DNA of 64,000 nucleotides from Cymbidium sinense (Eukaryota; Streptophyta; Magnoliopsida; Asparagales; Orchidaceae): NCBI GenBank assembly GCA_021442155.1, contig CM038222.1, positions 110,177,121 to 110,241,120 on the forward strand, given 5' to 3'. The notes below the pieces were generated by a model. The model had not been told where the DNA came from and did no database searches. It saw nothing but the letters and a program-made list of their open reading frames with translations. The position numbers were made by a program, and so were the translations under genes. Every line of letters begins with the position of its first letter. Positions within the stretch are counted from its first letter, which is position 1. Below are positions 24,319 through 34,399 of this stretch, piece after piece.

Positions 24319-24360
24319 AATATGTGTGGTGTAATTGATAAGGCACACCACACATATTGG
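24317..24360. repeat. Perfect 16-bp hairpin beside the polypurine tract
   Basis: Arms 24317-24332 (ccaatatgtgtggtgt) and 24345-24360 (acaccacacatattgg) are exact reverse complements, with a 12-base spacer aattgataaggc. It lies in the 3' UTR of the Tat element, within a few bases of the polypurine tract. The arm core TGTGGTGT/ACACCACA also occurs as an inverted repeat at the U5 end of the LTR (19687-19722). Confidence 0.9.
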
Positions 24361-24640
24361 CATTGACTAAGCTAGTCAACTAGATCTATGAGATGGAAAA
24401 AGAGATGTTTAAATCATGCATATAAGGTAAGTAAATTCAGCAGAAGTTACTATATAGATTCACTAAAAATTAATATTCCTAGGAATTAGAGATTTCAGAA
24501 CACATGTCAAAGATGCATGAACCAAGTTATAACTTCAAGAACTCACAACTCAAGTTCACCAAAGCTCAAGTTTGGAGAGAATAGGGGAAAGTCCCCTCAG
24601 GGTTGATTGAAGTTTTATTTGGGCATGTCAAAGACAAAAG

Positions 24641-24840
24641 GGAGAGGTTCCCTAAAGAATAGTTTGATTCGATTTAATTTGAGGAATCAAACAGAAGCTC
24701 CCCAAAATATTGATTTCTTTTTTACTTTGATTTTAAGAACTAAGGAGAAGTTCTCTAAAGATTGATTTGGCTTAACTTGAATTGAAGAATTAGGGAGAAA
24801 TTCCCTAAAGATTGATTTGGTTTGGTTCATGATGGATTAT
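24641..24840. repeat. Minisatellite, about 50-bp period, four copies, in the Tat 3' UTR
   Basis: Units anchor on agaggttc/agaagctc/agaagttc/agaaattc at 24643, 24693, 24746 and 24796, giving spacings of 50, 53 and 50. Each unit continues with a cctaaag..ttgattt core. The last copy is partial. It is distinct from the 191-bp array that follows. Confidence 0.75.
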
Positions 24841-24892
24841 ATTAAGAAGTGGCCATGAGGTTTGATCTTCAATAAATATGAACCCAGTCTAC

Positions 24893-25930
24893 TCTCTACC
24901 TAACCTTATTCAAAATTGTGAGATAAATATATGTGAAGGATATGATGTCTACCTATTCACTTTTGCAATGGTAGAAATAGATTACTCAACACATGTCTAA
25001 CCTTATTTGGAATAACAAATGAAGAACAAAGCATGCATGTCTGCTTTACCATATTCAAAACAGCAAGACAAAAATAAATAGAACATCTGCTTGACGTCAT
25101 TCAAAAAAGCAAGACAGAAACAAATAAAACATCTATCTAACTTTATTCAAAATTGCAAGATAAATGTAGAGGAATAATCTGATCTCTAATTTACCATGTT
25201 TGAAATAGTATAGATAGATTGTTCAACACATGCATGATCCTATTTGAAATAATAAGTGAAGAGCAAAGCATGAATGTCTTCTTGATCTTATTCGAAACAA
25301 CAAGACCAAGATATACCAAACATTTGCCTAGCTTTATTTGAAACAACAAAATGAATATGGAAAAAAAATATAATCTCTACTTGACCATGTTTGAAATAGT
25401 AGAGATTGATTGTTCAACACATGTCTGGCCTTATTCGAAACAGCAACTGAAGAACAAAGCATGAATGTCTGCTTGACCTTATTCAAAATAGCAAGACAAA
25501 GAAAAACCAAACATCTACCTGACCTTATTCGAAATAGCAAGATGAATGTGAAGGAAGACTTTGATCTCTACTTGACCATGCTTGGAACAATAGAGATAGA
25601 TTGCTCAACACATGCCAGACTTTATTCGAAATAGCAAGTGAAGAACAAAGCATGGATCTCTGCTTGACCTTATTTGAAACTACAAAACAAAGATAAACCA
25701 AACATCTGTTTGGCCTTATTCAAAATAATAAGATGAATGTGGAGGAAGTCTTTGACCTCTTCCTGACCATGTTTGACACATCAGAGATAGATTGTTCAAC
25801 ACATGCTTGACCATATTTAGAATAGCAAATGAAGAATAAAGCATGAATGTCTGTCTGACCCAATTCAAAATAGCAAGACTAAAATAAATGAAACATCTGC
25901 CTAACCTTATTTGAAATAGCAAGATAAGAG
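24893..25930. repeat. 191-bp higher-order tandem array in the Tat 3' UTR
   Basis: The anchor ga.tgttcaacacatg recurs at 24980, 25217, 25408, 25599 and 25790, spacings 237, 191, 191 and 191. Each 191-bp unit consists of four related subunits of about 48 bp built on tgaccttattcgaaatagca. The first unit has one extra subunit (46 bp), which explains 237. The array ends near 25930. Open frames in it (25334-25540, 25410-25634, 25716-25922) are products of the repeat and not genes. Ogre/Tat 3' UTRs are known to carry tandem repeats in this position. Confidence 0.9.
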
Positions 25931-26129
25931 AAATATATTCATAAAGTTGAAAAATGATCTAAATTTAGATTTTATGTTCGTAAGTGGTTTTGGAGGAGAT
26001 TAAGTAAATGAACATTTTGTCAATAACATGGACTTGAAATAAGCACAGGCTTGACATGGAAGAATAATCATATTGATAAAATTTATTTTTAAATACAATC
26101 ATGCGTAATACTTGTTCAAATAAAGCCCA
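25931..26129 (-). other. Tat 3' UTR between pol and the tandem array
   Basis: About 200 bp with no recognisable coding sequence, between the last integrase remnant and the array. On the minus strand it follows the end of pol. Confidence 0.5.
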
Positions 26130-26311
26130 TTGATGGGAAGCATTGGGCGGTCACCTTTAAAATTTATTAATTGATATGACCCCCTTGATAAGCCTTTTGT
26201 ATAATGAAAGGGCCCACCCACATTGGTTCAAACTTACCACCCACCAATGATTGACAATTGGTATCCTAAAAACTAAAACAAGCTCACCAACTCAAAAAGT
26301 TCTTGGGTGGA
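26130..26311 (-). pseudogene. Tat integrase C-terminal tail
   Basis: Reading minus from 26306, the translation is PRTF, a stop, then VGELVLVF, and after a frameshift KFEPMWVGPFIIQKAY near 26200-26240, ending near 26140 with ...NASHQWALF. This is the integrase C-terminal barrel of Tat/Athila elements (RPR.F..GDLVL, then P.WEGPY.V). It is the direct continuation of the frame ending KLVR at 30216, from which the inserted chromovirus separates it. Stops replace single codons. Confidence 0.8.
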
Positions 26312-26880
26312 TTATGGAGGTGGGTATTCTTTCTTTTGGTGAGATTGAGAGAACTAGGGTATTGGAGGCGACGAAAGAAGATATGTTAGATAACTAGCGC
26401 TCCCACTAAGGATGGCCATGGTTTGGCCACCAAGCTTCAAACCACAAGAACAACTTGAATAATTTGTAATTTCCAAAAGCTATTTTTTCATTATAGCAAG
26501 GGGGGTTATTTATAACCATTACATCTTTCGAAAGAAAATAATTCAAAACATTGAGGGAAAGGTGGGTGGCTACATTAATGTTAAGCATTAAGTTGCATTA
26601 TTATTTTATGTCATCTACCCATTTTACATGCTATTATTTTATGTGGATTCAACAACCTCACATGTTATGCTTTAAATTTCTAAATTCAAAATTTCAAACT
26701 CAGAGTTTTTAGAAGAAAATTAAAAATTACATAACTAAAAAAAAGATGAAATCATAAAATGGGCTTTAGTAGGCTAATGGGCTAAGCCTTCTTCTTCTTG
26801 AATTTTCTTGGGCTTTAGCTTAAGATCTTGTAAATGTACTTAGATCTTTAAATTTTTGATCCACATGATGTTCTATATCA
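26312..26880 (-). repeat. 3' LTR of the inserted chromovirus
   Basis: About 569 bp, aligned end to end with 29642-30215. On the minus strand it begins TGATATAGAACATCATG at 26880. Its other end (26312) reads tt instead of the expected tg. The beginning of the LTR also codes for the last residues of pol (see the pol entry). Confidence 0.85.
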
Positions 26881-28990
26881 ACTCCCCTGGGCTCAATTGA
26901 ACTCTGTTCTGTAGAGTTGAAATCTAAGAAGTCTTCTACTAATTATGGGGCTAGAGTCTCCAAATCAGTATGGGTCAACCATATGTATTTAGCTGGTGGC
27001 TTATTCTTCCAACAAACCAGAAAATGATATTCAGAAGCTAGAATAATGTGTATTTCCTTGATGATAATATAGTCAACTTCAAAGAAATGGGGCTTCTGTA
27101 AGTATGGTGCTATATCTCCTACTAAAGAGTTAGACTGAACAAATGGATGTTTGCTAATTCTTTCATATGATAGAATATCTTCAATATTAATAACTAGATG
27201 AATGAGCATATCAACAAGAAAATCAAGATGATAAGCATTAGTTCCAATTTTTTTATGAATTTTAAACAGACCACATTATCGTGCATGTAATTTCTTATAT
27301 TTACTGGTTCGATAATGCTTAGGCCAAAGGCGAATCAATACATAATCACCTTCTTTATATTCTTTGATGGAAGGATTCTAATTTGCCTTAGAAGCATAAT
27401 TTTTATTACTTATAATAATTTTCTTTTTTATATCTTCATGGAGGCTTTGAAAATCTTTAGTAAATGAGAATGCTACATCAGAAAATAAATGAGATGGTAG
27501 GTTTGCTACATCTATTGGTCATCATGGGTTTTGACCATAAATTATCTCAAATGGTGATTTTTTTTGTACTTCTAGAAACAGTAGGCAAATTCTAAGTTAG
27601 CAGATATAATCCTAATTTCCTAAACTTTTACCTACCAAGCATCTAAGCAAAATTTCTAAGTACAATTGACTACTTCAGTTTGTCCATCAATTTATGGGTG
27701 AAAGGAAGAAGATACTTTTAATTTAGTACCTAATAATTTCTATAATATTTTCCAAAAATATGAGACAAACTTAACATCTCTATTAGAAATAACGATTAAA
27801 GAGAGACCATGGAGTCGCACAATTTCCTTAAAAAATAACTTGGCTATATAAGAAGCAACATTTGTTTTTGAACAAGGCAAAAAAATGAGCCATTTTTAGA
27901 GCCTATCCACTACAAAAGAAATGTTATCATGTCCTCGATCTTTTCTGGGTAATCCTAGAATAAAATCCATTGATAGGTTATCCCAAGGCCTACAAGGAAT
28001 AGGTGAGGCAGTGTATTGTTCAGGCCTTTATTTGATAGTTTTAGCATGTTTACAAATTAAGCAGTGAGCTAGTAATTTTTGAACATTTCGTTTTAATGAA
28101 GACCAATAAAATCTATTTTCTAATAAATATATGGTCGTATCCTTTCCAAAATGAGCAGCTACAACTCTAGCATGTAGCTTGATGATAAGAAATTCTTTAA
28201 GAGAAGATCGATGAATGCATAGTTGTTTTTGTTTTATATAAATATCCATTTGTTATAAACAATGTTTCTTGTAAAGTTATTGGTTTATCTAGGTGTTCAA
28301 GATAAATTATGTGTAAGTCAAGGCATATGATATAATCATCTTTAATTCTATCAAATCCTAAGATTCTCAATTCTAAAGAGGAAAGCATTAGGTTTACCCT
28401 AGATAAAGAAAAAATGAGTTTATTCTTAATTCTAGGCTTATGCTTTAGAATAAAAGAGTAGTCTTGTAAAAAATTAACTCATTTTGCATGCCTATGACTT
28501 AATTTTTGTTAAGTATTAATGAATTTTAAGGCATGATGATTAGAATTAAGTATAAATTCTCTATATAAGAGATAGTGTCTCCAATGCCTCAAGAATTGAA
28601 TTACAACATAAAACTCCCTATCATAAGTGGAATATCATTGTTTGGCTTCATTTAACCTTTCACTAAAGAATGCTATAGGATAATTCTCTTGACTTAAAAT
28701 TCCACCTATCCCAATTCTTAAAGCATCGCATGTCACTTCAAAGGCTTTAGAAAAATTAGGAAGCCTAAGGATTAGTGCAGATGTGATAAGAACTTTAATT
28801 TTCTCTAAGGCCTTTTGTGCATTAGGAGTCAAACAAAATGTATCTAATTTTAGTATATCAGTTATCAGAGCAACAATGGTACTAAAATTCTTGATAAATC
28901 TCTAATAAAAAGTGACTAAACCATGGAAGCTTCTAACTTTAGTAAAAAATTTAGGTGATTGCCAATCAAGTATAATATAATTGTGCAATC
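26881..28990 (-). pseudogene. Chromovirus pol: RT end, RNase H, integrase, chromodomain
   Basis: Order on the minus strand: RT end and RNase H at 28440-28990 (KAFEVTCDALRIGIGGILSQ, then IAFFSERLNEAKQ, then YSTYDREFYVVIQ and HRHAKWVN). Integrase zinc domain follows at 28028-28249 (ELHARVVAAHF..., CLICKHAKT appears as HCLICKHAKT). The integrase core is at 27530-28020 with SMDFILGLPRKDRG, FVVDRL, VISNRDVKF (second catalytic Asp is Asn) and DGQTEVVN. The C-terminal domain is near 27240-27380 (IRLWPKHYRTSKYKKLHAR). The chromodomain is at 26943-27080 (PHFFEVDYIIIKE, then FLVCWKNKPPAKYIW). Stops at Gln, Trp and Arg codons make it a pseudogene. The reading continues into the 3' LTR with a TFTRS.AKAQ motif near 26815-26850. 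A polypurine tract AGGGGAGT lies at the coding end (26881-26889). Confidence 0.88.
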
Positions 28991-29626
28991 AAAGTGATAT
29001 TTTAGGCTAAGAGAACTTTCGAGATGAGGGGTACAAATCCCAAGCTCTCCTTAGACAGTTTAGGTATTTTTGACAAAGTTCTATTTAGATTCCAAAATCA
29101 CCAAGTTTAACACACTTATATCATTATGCAAGAAATTTTTTTAGTTTTTTAATAGAATAAAAAATGCTCAAATATATCATGCCTCTTTTTTTTAAGAAAG
29201 CAAGTTAATATAAGTTAACAAGGAAACTTCTACAATTAACCATAACAACAACAAAGATAATAAAATAAGTAATTAGATTTTGATTTGCACTAATGGTTAA
29301 GTTGTTTTTAGGGTGAAGTACTACCTCACTAAGGTATTCTCTTAAAATCTTTTTTTTTTGGAAGGAAGCAGGGGGAGGGGGTTAGTTCACACAATCAAAA
29401 ATGACTATATTATATAATGGAGTTTACTAATTGGAATTTTATGCTATCACCATTAACTTGAAGGAAAATTTATCTCTACTAATATGTAATTAAACTATCA
29501 TATAAAAGAAAATTAATTAACCTCACAAGTCCAAGAAAATTTACAAGTTTGAAGATAAGTCCACCACTTGAGATGCTCCCTTTGTTGAAGCAAACTTTTA
29601 ACCACATTTGCTCTTTCCAGGCTTCA
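28991..29626 (-). other. Remnant 5' interior of the chromovirus without gag or protease
   Basis: Around 640 bp between the RT remnant and the primer-binding site. Gag, protease and most of RT (normally over 2.5 kb) are missing and I recognise no domain. On the plus strand 29360-29381 is an unusually G-rich purine run, ggaaggaagcagggggaggg followed by gg. Confidence 0.6.
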
Positions 29627-29637
29627 CTCTGATACCA
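29627..29637 (-). promoter_or_regulatory. Primer-binding site of the chromovirus
   Basis: On the minus strand it reads TGGTATCAGAG, four bases from the LTR end at 29642. This is the sequence complementary to the 3' end of plant initiator tRNA-Met and is the commonest primer-binding site of plant LTR retrotransposons. Confidence 0.85.
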
Positions 29638-29641
29638 AATT

Positions 29642-30215
29642 TGATGGAGGTGAGCATTCTTTCTTTCAGTGAGATTGAGAGAACTTGGGGATTGGTGGCA
29701 AGGAAAGAAGATATGTTGGATAACTACCGCTCCCACCAAGGACTGCTAAGGTTTGGCCACCAAGCTCTCAAACCAACAAGAATAACTCAAATAATTTGTA
29801 ATTGCCGAAATAACTCTTTTCATTATAATAAGGGGGGGCTATTATTAGGCATTGCAAACATCTTTCAAAAGAAAAAAAATCAAAACATGAAGGGAAAGAT
29901 GGGTGGCCATATTAATGTGAAGCATTAAGTTGCTTTATTATTTTATACCATCCACCCATTTCACATGCTATTATTTTATGTGGATTCAACCAACTCACAT
30001 GTCATGCTTTGAATTTTTAAATTCAAAACTTCAAACTTGAAGTTTATAGAAGAAAATTAAAAATTCTATAAATAAAAAAGATGAAATTATAAAATGGTCT
30101 TAGTAGACTAATGGGTTAAGCCTTCTTCTTTCTTGAATTTTCTTGGGCTTTAGCTTGAGATCTTGTAAAAGTACCTTGAGCTCTAATTTCTGGATCTACA
30201 TGATATTCTACTTCA
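29642..30215 (-). repeat. 5' LTR of the inserted chromovirus
   Basis: About 574 bp, starting TGAAGTAGAATATCATG at 30215 (minus) and ending with ...CATCA at 29642. Matches 26312-26880 with scattered differences. It contains a duplicate of the pol C-terminal coding segment (VEYHVDPEIRAQGTFTRS), because the pol frame runs into the LTR sequence. Confidence 0.85.
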
Positions 30216-31330
30216 GCGAACCAACTTGTTGTGATCTTGAACCATATGTGCTTTGTATAGCTCGGGGTCTTGATAAGCTTAGAGGTGTCGCTCCTCAAGC
30301 CCTTTGAGCTCTTCCAACTGCAACCTGACATTTTGTTCAATCATAATCTTGTTACTTATAATAATTCTTAGTGATGGTAACTGAACTTCTATTGGAAAAA
30401 TGGCTTCAGACCCATACACTAAAGAAAAAGTTGTAGATTGTGTTGGGGTTGTATATGTGGTATGGTATACCCACAGGCCTTCAACCAACTGATAATGCCA
30501 CTATCGCTTATTATCATCAAGTGTTTTCTTCAAGATTTGGACAAGAGTCTTATTAAAGGCTTCTACGTTCCCATTATCCCAGGGATAGTATATAGTGTAG
30601 TACCTCCAATCTATGTCATGTTGCCTCGCAAAGCTATTGATCTTTGTACTCTTAAAAGTGGTGTCATCGTCAGATATAATTTGGTGGGCCATGCTAAATC
30701 TATAGAGGATGACTCTTGAAGAACTAAAGGACATGAGCCTTTACTTCCCTTAAAGGGATTGCCTCTGCCCACTTGAGAAAGTAATCTTTTGTTGCAAGGA
30801 TGAAGTGATGACCCTTGTAAGCTAAAGGATCAATTGGACCCACTATATCTATACCCCAACACTCAAATGGCCATGCAGCCATTATCGGATGGAGAACATT
30901 AGGAGGTTGATGTAAGACCACTTCATGTACTTGACATTGGTGATAGTGGTGCAATATATCTATGCAGTTAGTAATCATTATTGACCAATAGTATCCAAGT
31001 CTTTTAATTTTAACTATCATCTTTGGACCAGATTGATATGCTCCACACAATCTTGAATGTACTTCAGTCATAATTTTTTAGATTTTTGCCTAAAAAATGC
31101 AACCACATGTGATCAAAAGAATATCTGTATAGAGTGCCATCAATAAGAGTATATGATAGTGCTCTTTTTTGATTTGATGGGCTTGTGATTTCTCTTGAGG
31201 TAATTTTCCTTTATTCAGGTAATAAACAAATGGTTGCCTCCAGTCCAATTCTTCATCTTTCTCAGCTATGGTAAACCTTCCCTTCAAGAGTATTTTTATC
31301 GATGAGTTCAACATCAATAAGGGAAATGAC
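30216..31330 (-). pseudogene. Tat integrase: zinc domain, catalytic core, start of C-terminal domain
   Basis: Minus order: linker DWRQPFVYYLNKGKLP near 31230; zinc domain with EVHSRLCGAYQSGPKM near 31050 and HQCQVH, where the first Cys of the CC pair is lost. The catalytic core has ECWGIDIVGPIDP near 30830-30870, then YFLKWAEAIPL, QIISDDDTTFKS near 30680 and NGNVEAFNKTL near 30560. All three acidic catalytic residues (D, D, E) are present. It continues with VYHTTYTTPTQSTTFSLVYG near 30420-30480 and ends at KLVR where the chromovirus inserted. Tat integrases lack a chromodomain, and none is seen here. Frameshifts near 30490, 30290 and 30730 break the frame. Confidence 0.88.
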
Positions 31331-31399
31331 CTTGCGATTATGCACTTTTATCGATATGAACTCATCATCTAAACATGTCATCTCTTTGGCAAGCTTGGC

Positions 31400-31760
31400 T
31401 ATTACATTTTTTTCCCAGAGGGACCCTATAAATAGTAACATCTAGGATTTAGACCAACAACTTTATAGTGAACTTATGGTAGTGATGGAGTTTAAGTTTG
31501 GGAACTTTGTAGGACCTAGCGATTTGGTTTACTACTAATTGTGAGTCCCCAAAGATATTAATACCTTTGAATTCTAGCGAAATGGACAACTCTAAATCAG
31601 TGATCAGAGCTTTGTATTCAGCTTCATTATTTGTAGAAGGCTCTGATAGATGATACAAAAATCATAGCATTCTATGGTCTGGGGTAAGAAAGACTATCCC
31701 TATTCTTGTTTTTCCTGGGAGGCTAGACTGTGGTTCATCTCCTCTTTAGGAGGAGGCTAT
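31400..31760 (-). pseudogene. Archaeal-type second RNase H of the Tat element
   Basis: The open frame 31449-31658 reads PSTNNEAEYKALITDLELSI, then FKGINIFGDSQLVVNQIA and VPKLKLHHYHKF. This is the additional, archaeal-like RNase H that follows the ordinary RNase H only in the Tat lineage of plant Ty3/gypsy elements. The Glu in NNEAEY and the Asp in GDSQLV are present. It lies between the ordinary RNase H and integrase, as in Ogre and Retand. Upstream, 31660-31760 holds its first strand in degraded form. Confidence 0.88.
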
Positions 31761-31789
31761 GCCATCAAAGTTTAATTCCCAATGGCTGC

Positions 31790-32280
31790 TATTCATATTA
31801 TTCAAACTCATGATCTACTCATAAGGAAGATTATCATTTAGAGGAGATTCTATGGGAAGGGGGTGCGCTGCTGAAACGTTTGCTAATGCTTGTCCTATCA
31901 CAGAGCAAAGTGGGATGAAATTAATATCAAATTGTAACAAAATCATGGACCATCATGCCAACAATCTGGATAGTGTTGGCCATGTCATGAGATATTGAAG
32001 TAGATTCTCAGTAGAGATAAGGTTAATCTTATTAGAAAGCATGTAGTGCCTTAGCTTTTGGGTAGCAAATATGAGGGCTAGACAATGCTTCTCAATGGGC
32101 AGATAGTTTGCTTCTATAGGAATTTGGCAACGACTTAAGTAATAGAGTATGTTCTTTTTCCCTTCATCATTGGCTTAAGTTAACCAAGTGAATCACCTAA
32201 TGCAGTCGTATTCAAAATGGGTGGCCTACTTGGGATAGAAGCAACAAGTATTAGAGGTGTCATTAAGTATTATTTAATGC
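31790..32280 (-). pseudogene. Ordinary RNase H of the Tat element
   Basis: Minus translation gives QIPIEANYLPIEKHCLALIF near 32060-32120, then QKLRHYMLSNKINLI near 32030, a segment around WSMILLQFDINFIP near 31920, and QALANVSAAHPLP near 31870-31830. The end motif (QALADFLA-HP-P type) is diagnostic of Tat/Athila RNase H. A few codons are stops. Confidence 0.8.
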
Positions 32281-32299
32281 TCTCGAAAGTATCTTGGTA

Positions 32300-33560
32300 C
32301 TTATCATCCCATCAAAACTCGAAATCTCTCTTTGTAAGTGCAGTGAATGGTTGACACCTACCAGATAAAATTGATATAATATGCTAACCATTCTAGAAAG
32401 GACTTATATTGGGTTAGACTTTTAGGAGGTGGCATATCCAATATTATTTTAATTTTCTCTAGATCTATCTCGATCCTATGGTGTTGTACTATAAATCATA
32501 AAAACTTCTCTGAGGTTACCCCAAAATCACACTTCGGATAGTTTATTTTTAGATTATAGTAATGTAACCATTCAAAGACTACTCTCAAATCATTTATGTG
32601 GTCCTATTTTTCTTCACTTTTGACTACAAGATCATCAAAATAACACTCAACTTGGTGATAGATGAATTCATCAAAGATTCTAGTCTGGCCCGCTGATACA
32701 TGGCACCAGCATTCTTTAAGGCCAAAAGGCATGATCTTATAGCAAAAGATTTTGATCAAAGGCCTAAATGAAGTATTCTTCTTATCTGTAAATTCCATCT
32801 TAATTTGGTTATAACTAAATAACCCATCCATGAATGAGAAGATAATGTGAGAGGAGGCTATGTCTATCATCAGCTCTAGTATGGTTAATGGGAACTTTTC
32901 TTTGGGACATGCCTTATTTAGATCCCTAAAATTGACACATTTGCAAATTTTGCCTTTTTTCTTCTTAACTAGGATGACAATGGTAATTTAGCCTTTTTAT
33001 ATTAACTGGGATGTCACTGGCTAACCAAGAAGGATATTTTTCCTCTCAGATAAAACTAGCATCGATCAATTTCTTTACCTTAGAAATGACCTGTTGCTCA
33101 ATATCTAGTCGCATGTGTTTAAGAGCTTGCTTAACAAGAATTGCATCAGGCTAAATTTCTAATTTATGAACTACAATGCCAAGAGTTAATCCAGACATTT
33201 CTTTATAACTCCAAGTGAAACAATATTCAAAGTCTAAAAGTAGCCCAATCACATCATTAGTTTCAGATTTACTCAGCAAAGAACTAATAAATATTGGACG
33301 TGGATTATTTTCAATACCCAAGTTAATTTCTTTTAGTTCATCAATGGTTGACTTTATTTCTTCTTCTAATTCTGGGGATGCATCCCTAACTTGGAGGTCA
33401 TCTGGATCATCTAAAGTTTCTAGATAAACATCTTCATATGAATTAGTGTAGTTTAAAAAGAACCTATTTGACTTCAGATTATTGGTGATGACTAGACAAT
33501 ATTCATCATCATTTATAGGGCCAACTGTACCAAATCCTAGCCCTGATCTTGATTAGACTT
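32300..33560 (-). pseudogene. Tat reverse transcriptase with upstream linker
   Basis: A stretch from about 33550 to 33165 is open without a stop (over 120 codons). It carries FGTVGPINDDEYCLVITNNL, NNPRPIFISSLLS and CFTWSYKEMSGL, which is the conserved pre-RT region. RT follows with KHMRLDIEQQVISKVKKLI near 33100, then CVNFRDLNKACPKEKFPL near 32920, FSFMDGLFSYNQIKM near 32810, CYKIMPFGLKE near 32730 and the catalytic box CYFDDLVVKS near 32620-32645. The YxDD pair of aspartates is intact. A few stops (for example after LEI and after ASFI) and one small frameshift disable it. Confidence 0.9.
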
Positions 33561-34399
33561 CCTTTCATTTTTTTCTCCACATTTTCTCAAAGTTATCTAA
33601 CTTACGCATGGAACATGCATGTTGTATCAATCCCTATTTTATTAAATTTTGAACACAAGAAGAGTTACCAGCCAAAAAGTAATTCAATTATTTCTTTACA
33701 AGATTCATCCTTAAGTTCTACATCAACTCCTCAACTTGAGGATGATGCTCCTAAGTAAAACTTTTGAGGTTTGGAGTTTTCATCCAATTGTGGTGCTTTA
33801 ACTACTAAACCATCGAAAGTCTTTGAGGAGAGTGTGGGTCAGAGTAAGATTGCTCACATACTGGTTGATCCTCTCATAGGAAGATAATTTACATTTATCA
33901 TCACTCCACTTGGGAGCCTTTTCATCATTGCTATTTGGCTCTAATGCTACTTCTAAGTGAGTTTGTAGTTGTGGGGAGGCAACTGCTACACTAACTACAT
34001 AGAACTCATTTTTGAGCTAGATTTTAAGTCTATGAAGATGGTGAGAAATTCTTGAGCTAGTTGTGGAGAATCTTGAGCCGAGGGTGTGTATATTGATCTT
34101 CCTCCTCTCCTGCCTCTTTTGAACCTGCCTCTTCGTTGTCCCATGAGAGGTCGGACATCTCACCTTCTTGTTTGGAAGGAGAGGTAAGATGTGAATGGAA
34201 GGTGATGTTGAACTCTACTTCCTTCCCCAAGTTTTCTTTATTTTCCTTTTTCTTTTTGGTTTTTTTCTCATTTTTATTTTTATTTTTCTTTTTGATTCAT
34301 ATTATTTTGTACATCACGAGAGTATACATTTTCCCTTTTATGGAGATAGTAAGCTAAATTTTCAAATATCTTGACCTCATGCACTAAGGATGGCTTCAA
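33561..34399 (-). other. Tat linker between protease and RT
   Basis: I recognise no domain. This interval between protease and RT is low in conserved motifs in Tat elements. The plus-strand open frames here (33549-33758, 34136-34357) are antisense and lack features of a protein. Confidence 0.5.

Larger units (their letters stand above)
26312..30215 (-). mobile_element. Small chromovirus (Ty3/gypsy with chromodomain) inserted in the Tat integrase gene
   Basis: 3,904 bp. Two direct repeats, 26312-26880 and 29642-30215, are the LTRs. On the minus strand a primer-binding site (29627-29637) follows the 5' LTR and a polypurine tract (26881-26889) precedes the 3' LTR. Flanking pentamers are gtgga (26307-26311) and gcgaa (30216-30220), matching at three of five positions with two transitions. 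The host integrase frame resumes exactly across the site, which supports the boundaries more strongly. The interior keeps the RT end, RNase H, integrase and chromodomain; gag, protease and most of RT are missing. Confidence 0.85.

Noticed and set aside
25334..25922. Open frames in the tandem array that look like repeats of one protein
   Set aside because: The periodicity comes from the DNA repeat, and frames are open on both strands. No start context or codon bias supports a gene.
24893..25930. CRISPR-like array
   Set aside because: Units are contiguous without unique spacers, the subunits diverge gradually, and the context is a plant retrotransposon.
26312..30215. Tandem chromoviruses sharing an LTR, because both LTRs carry a pol tail
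   Set aside because: The tail lies inside the LTR, which starts with TG directly after a PPT. Host integrase adjoins the outer edge of each LTR.
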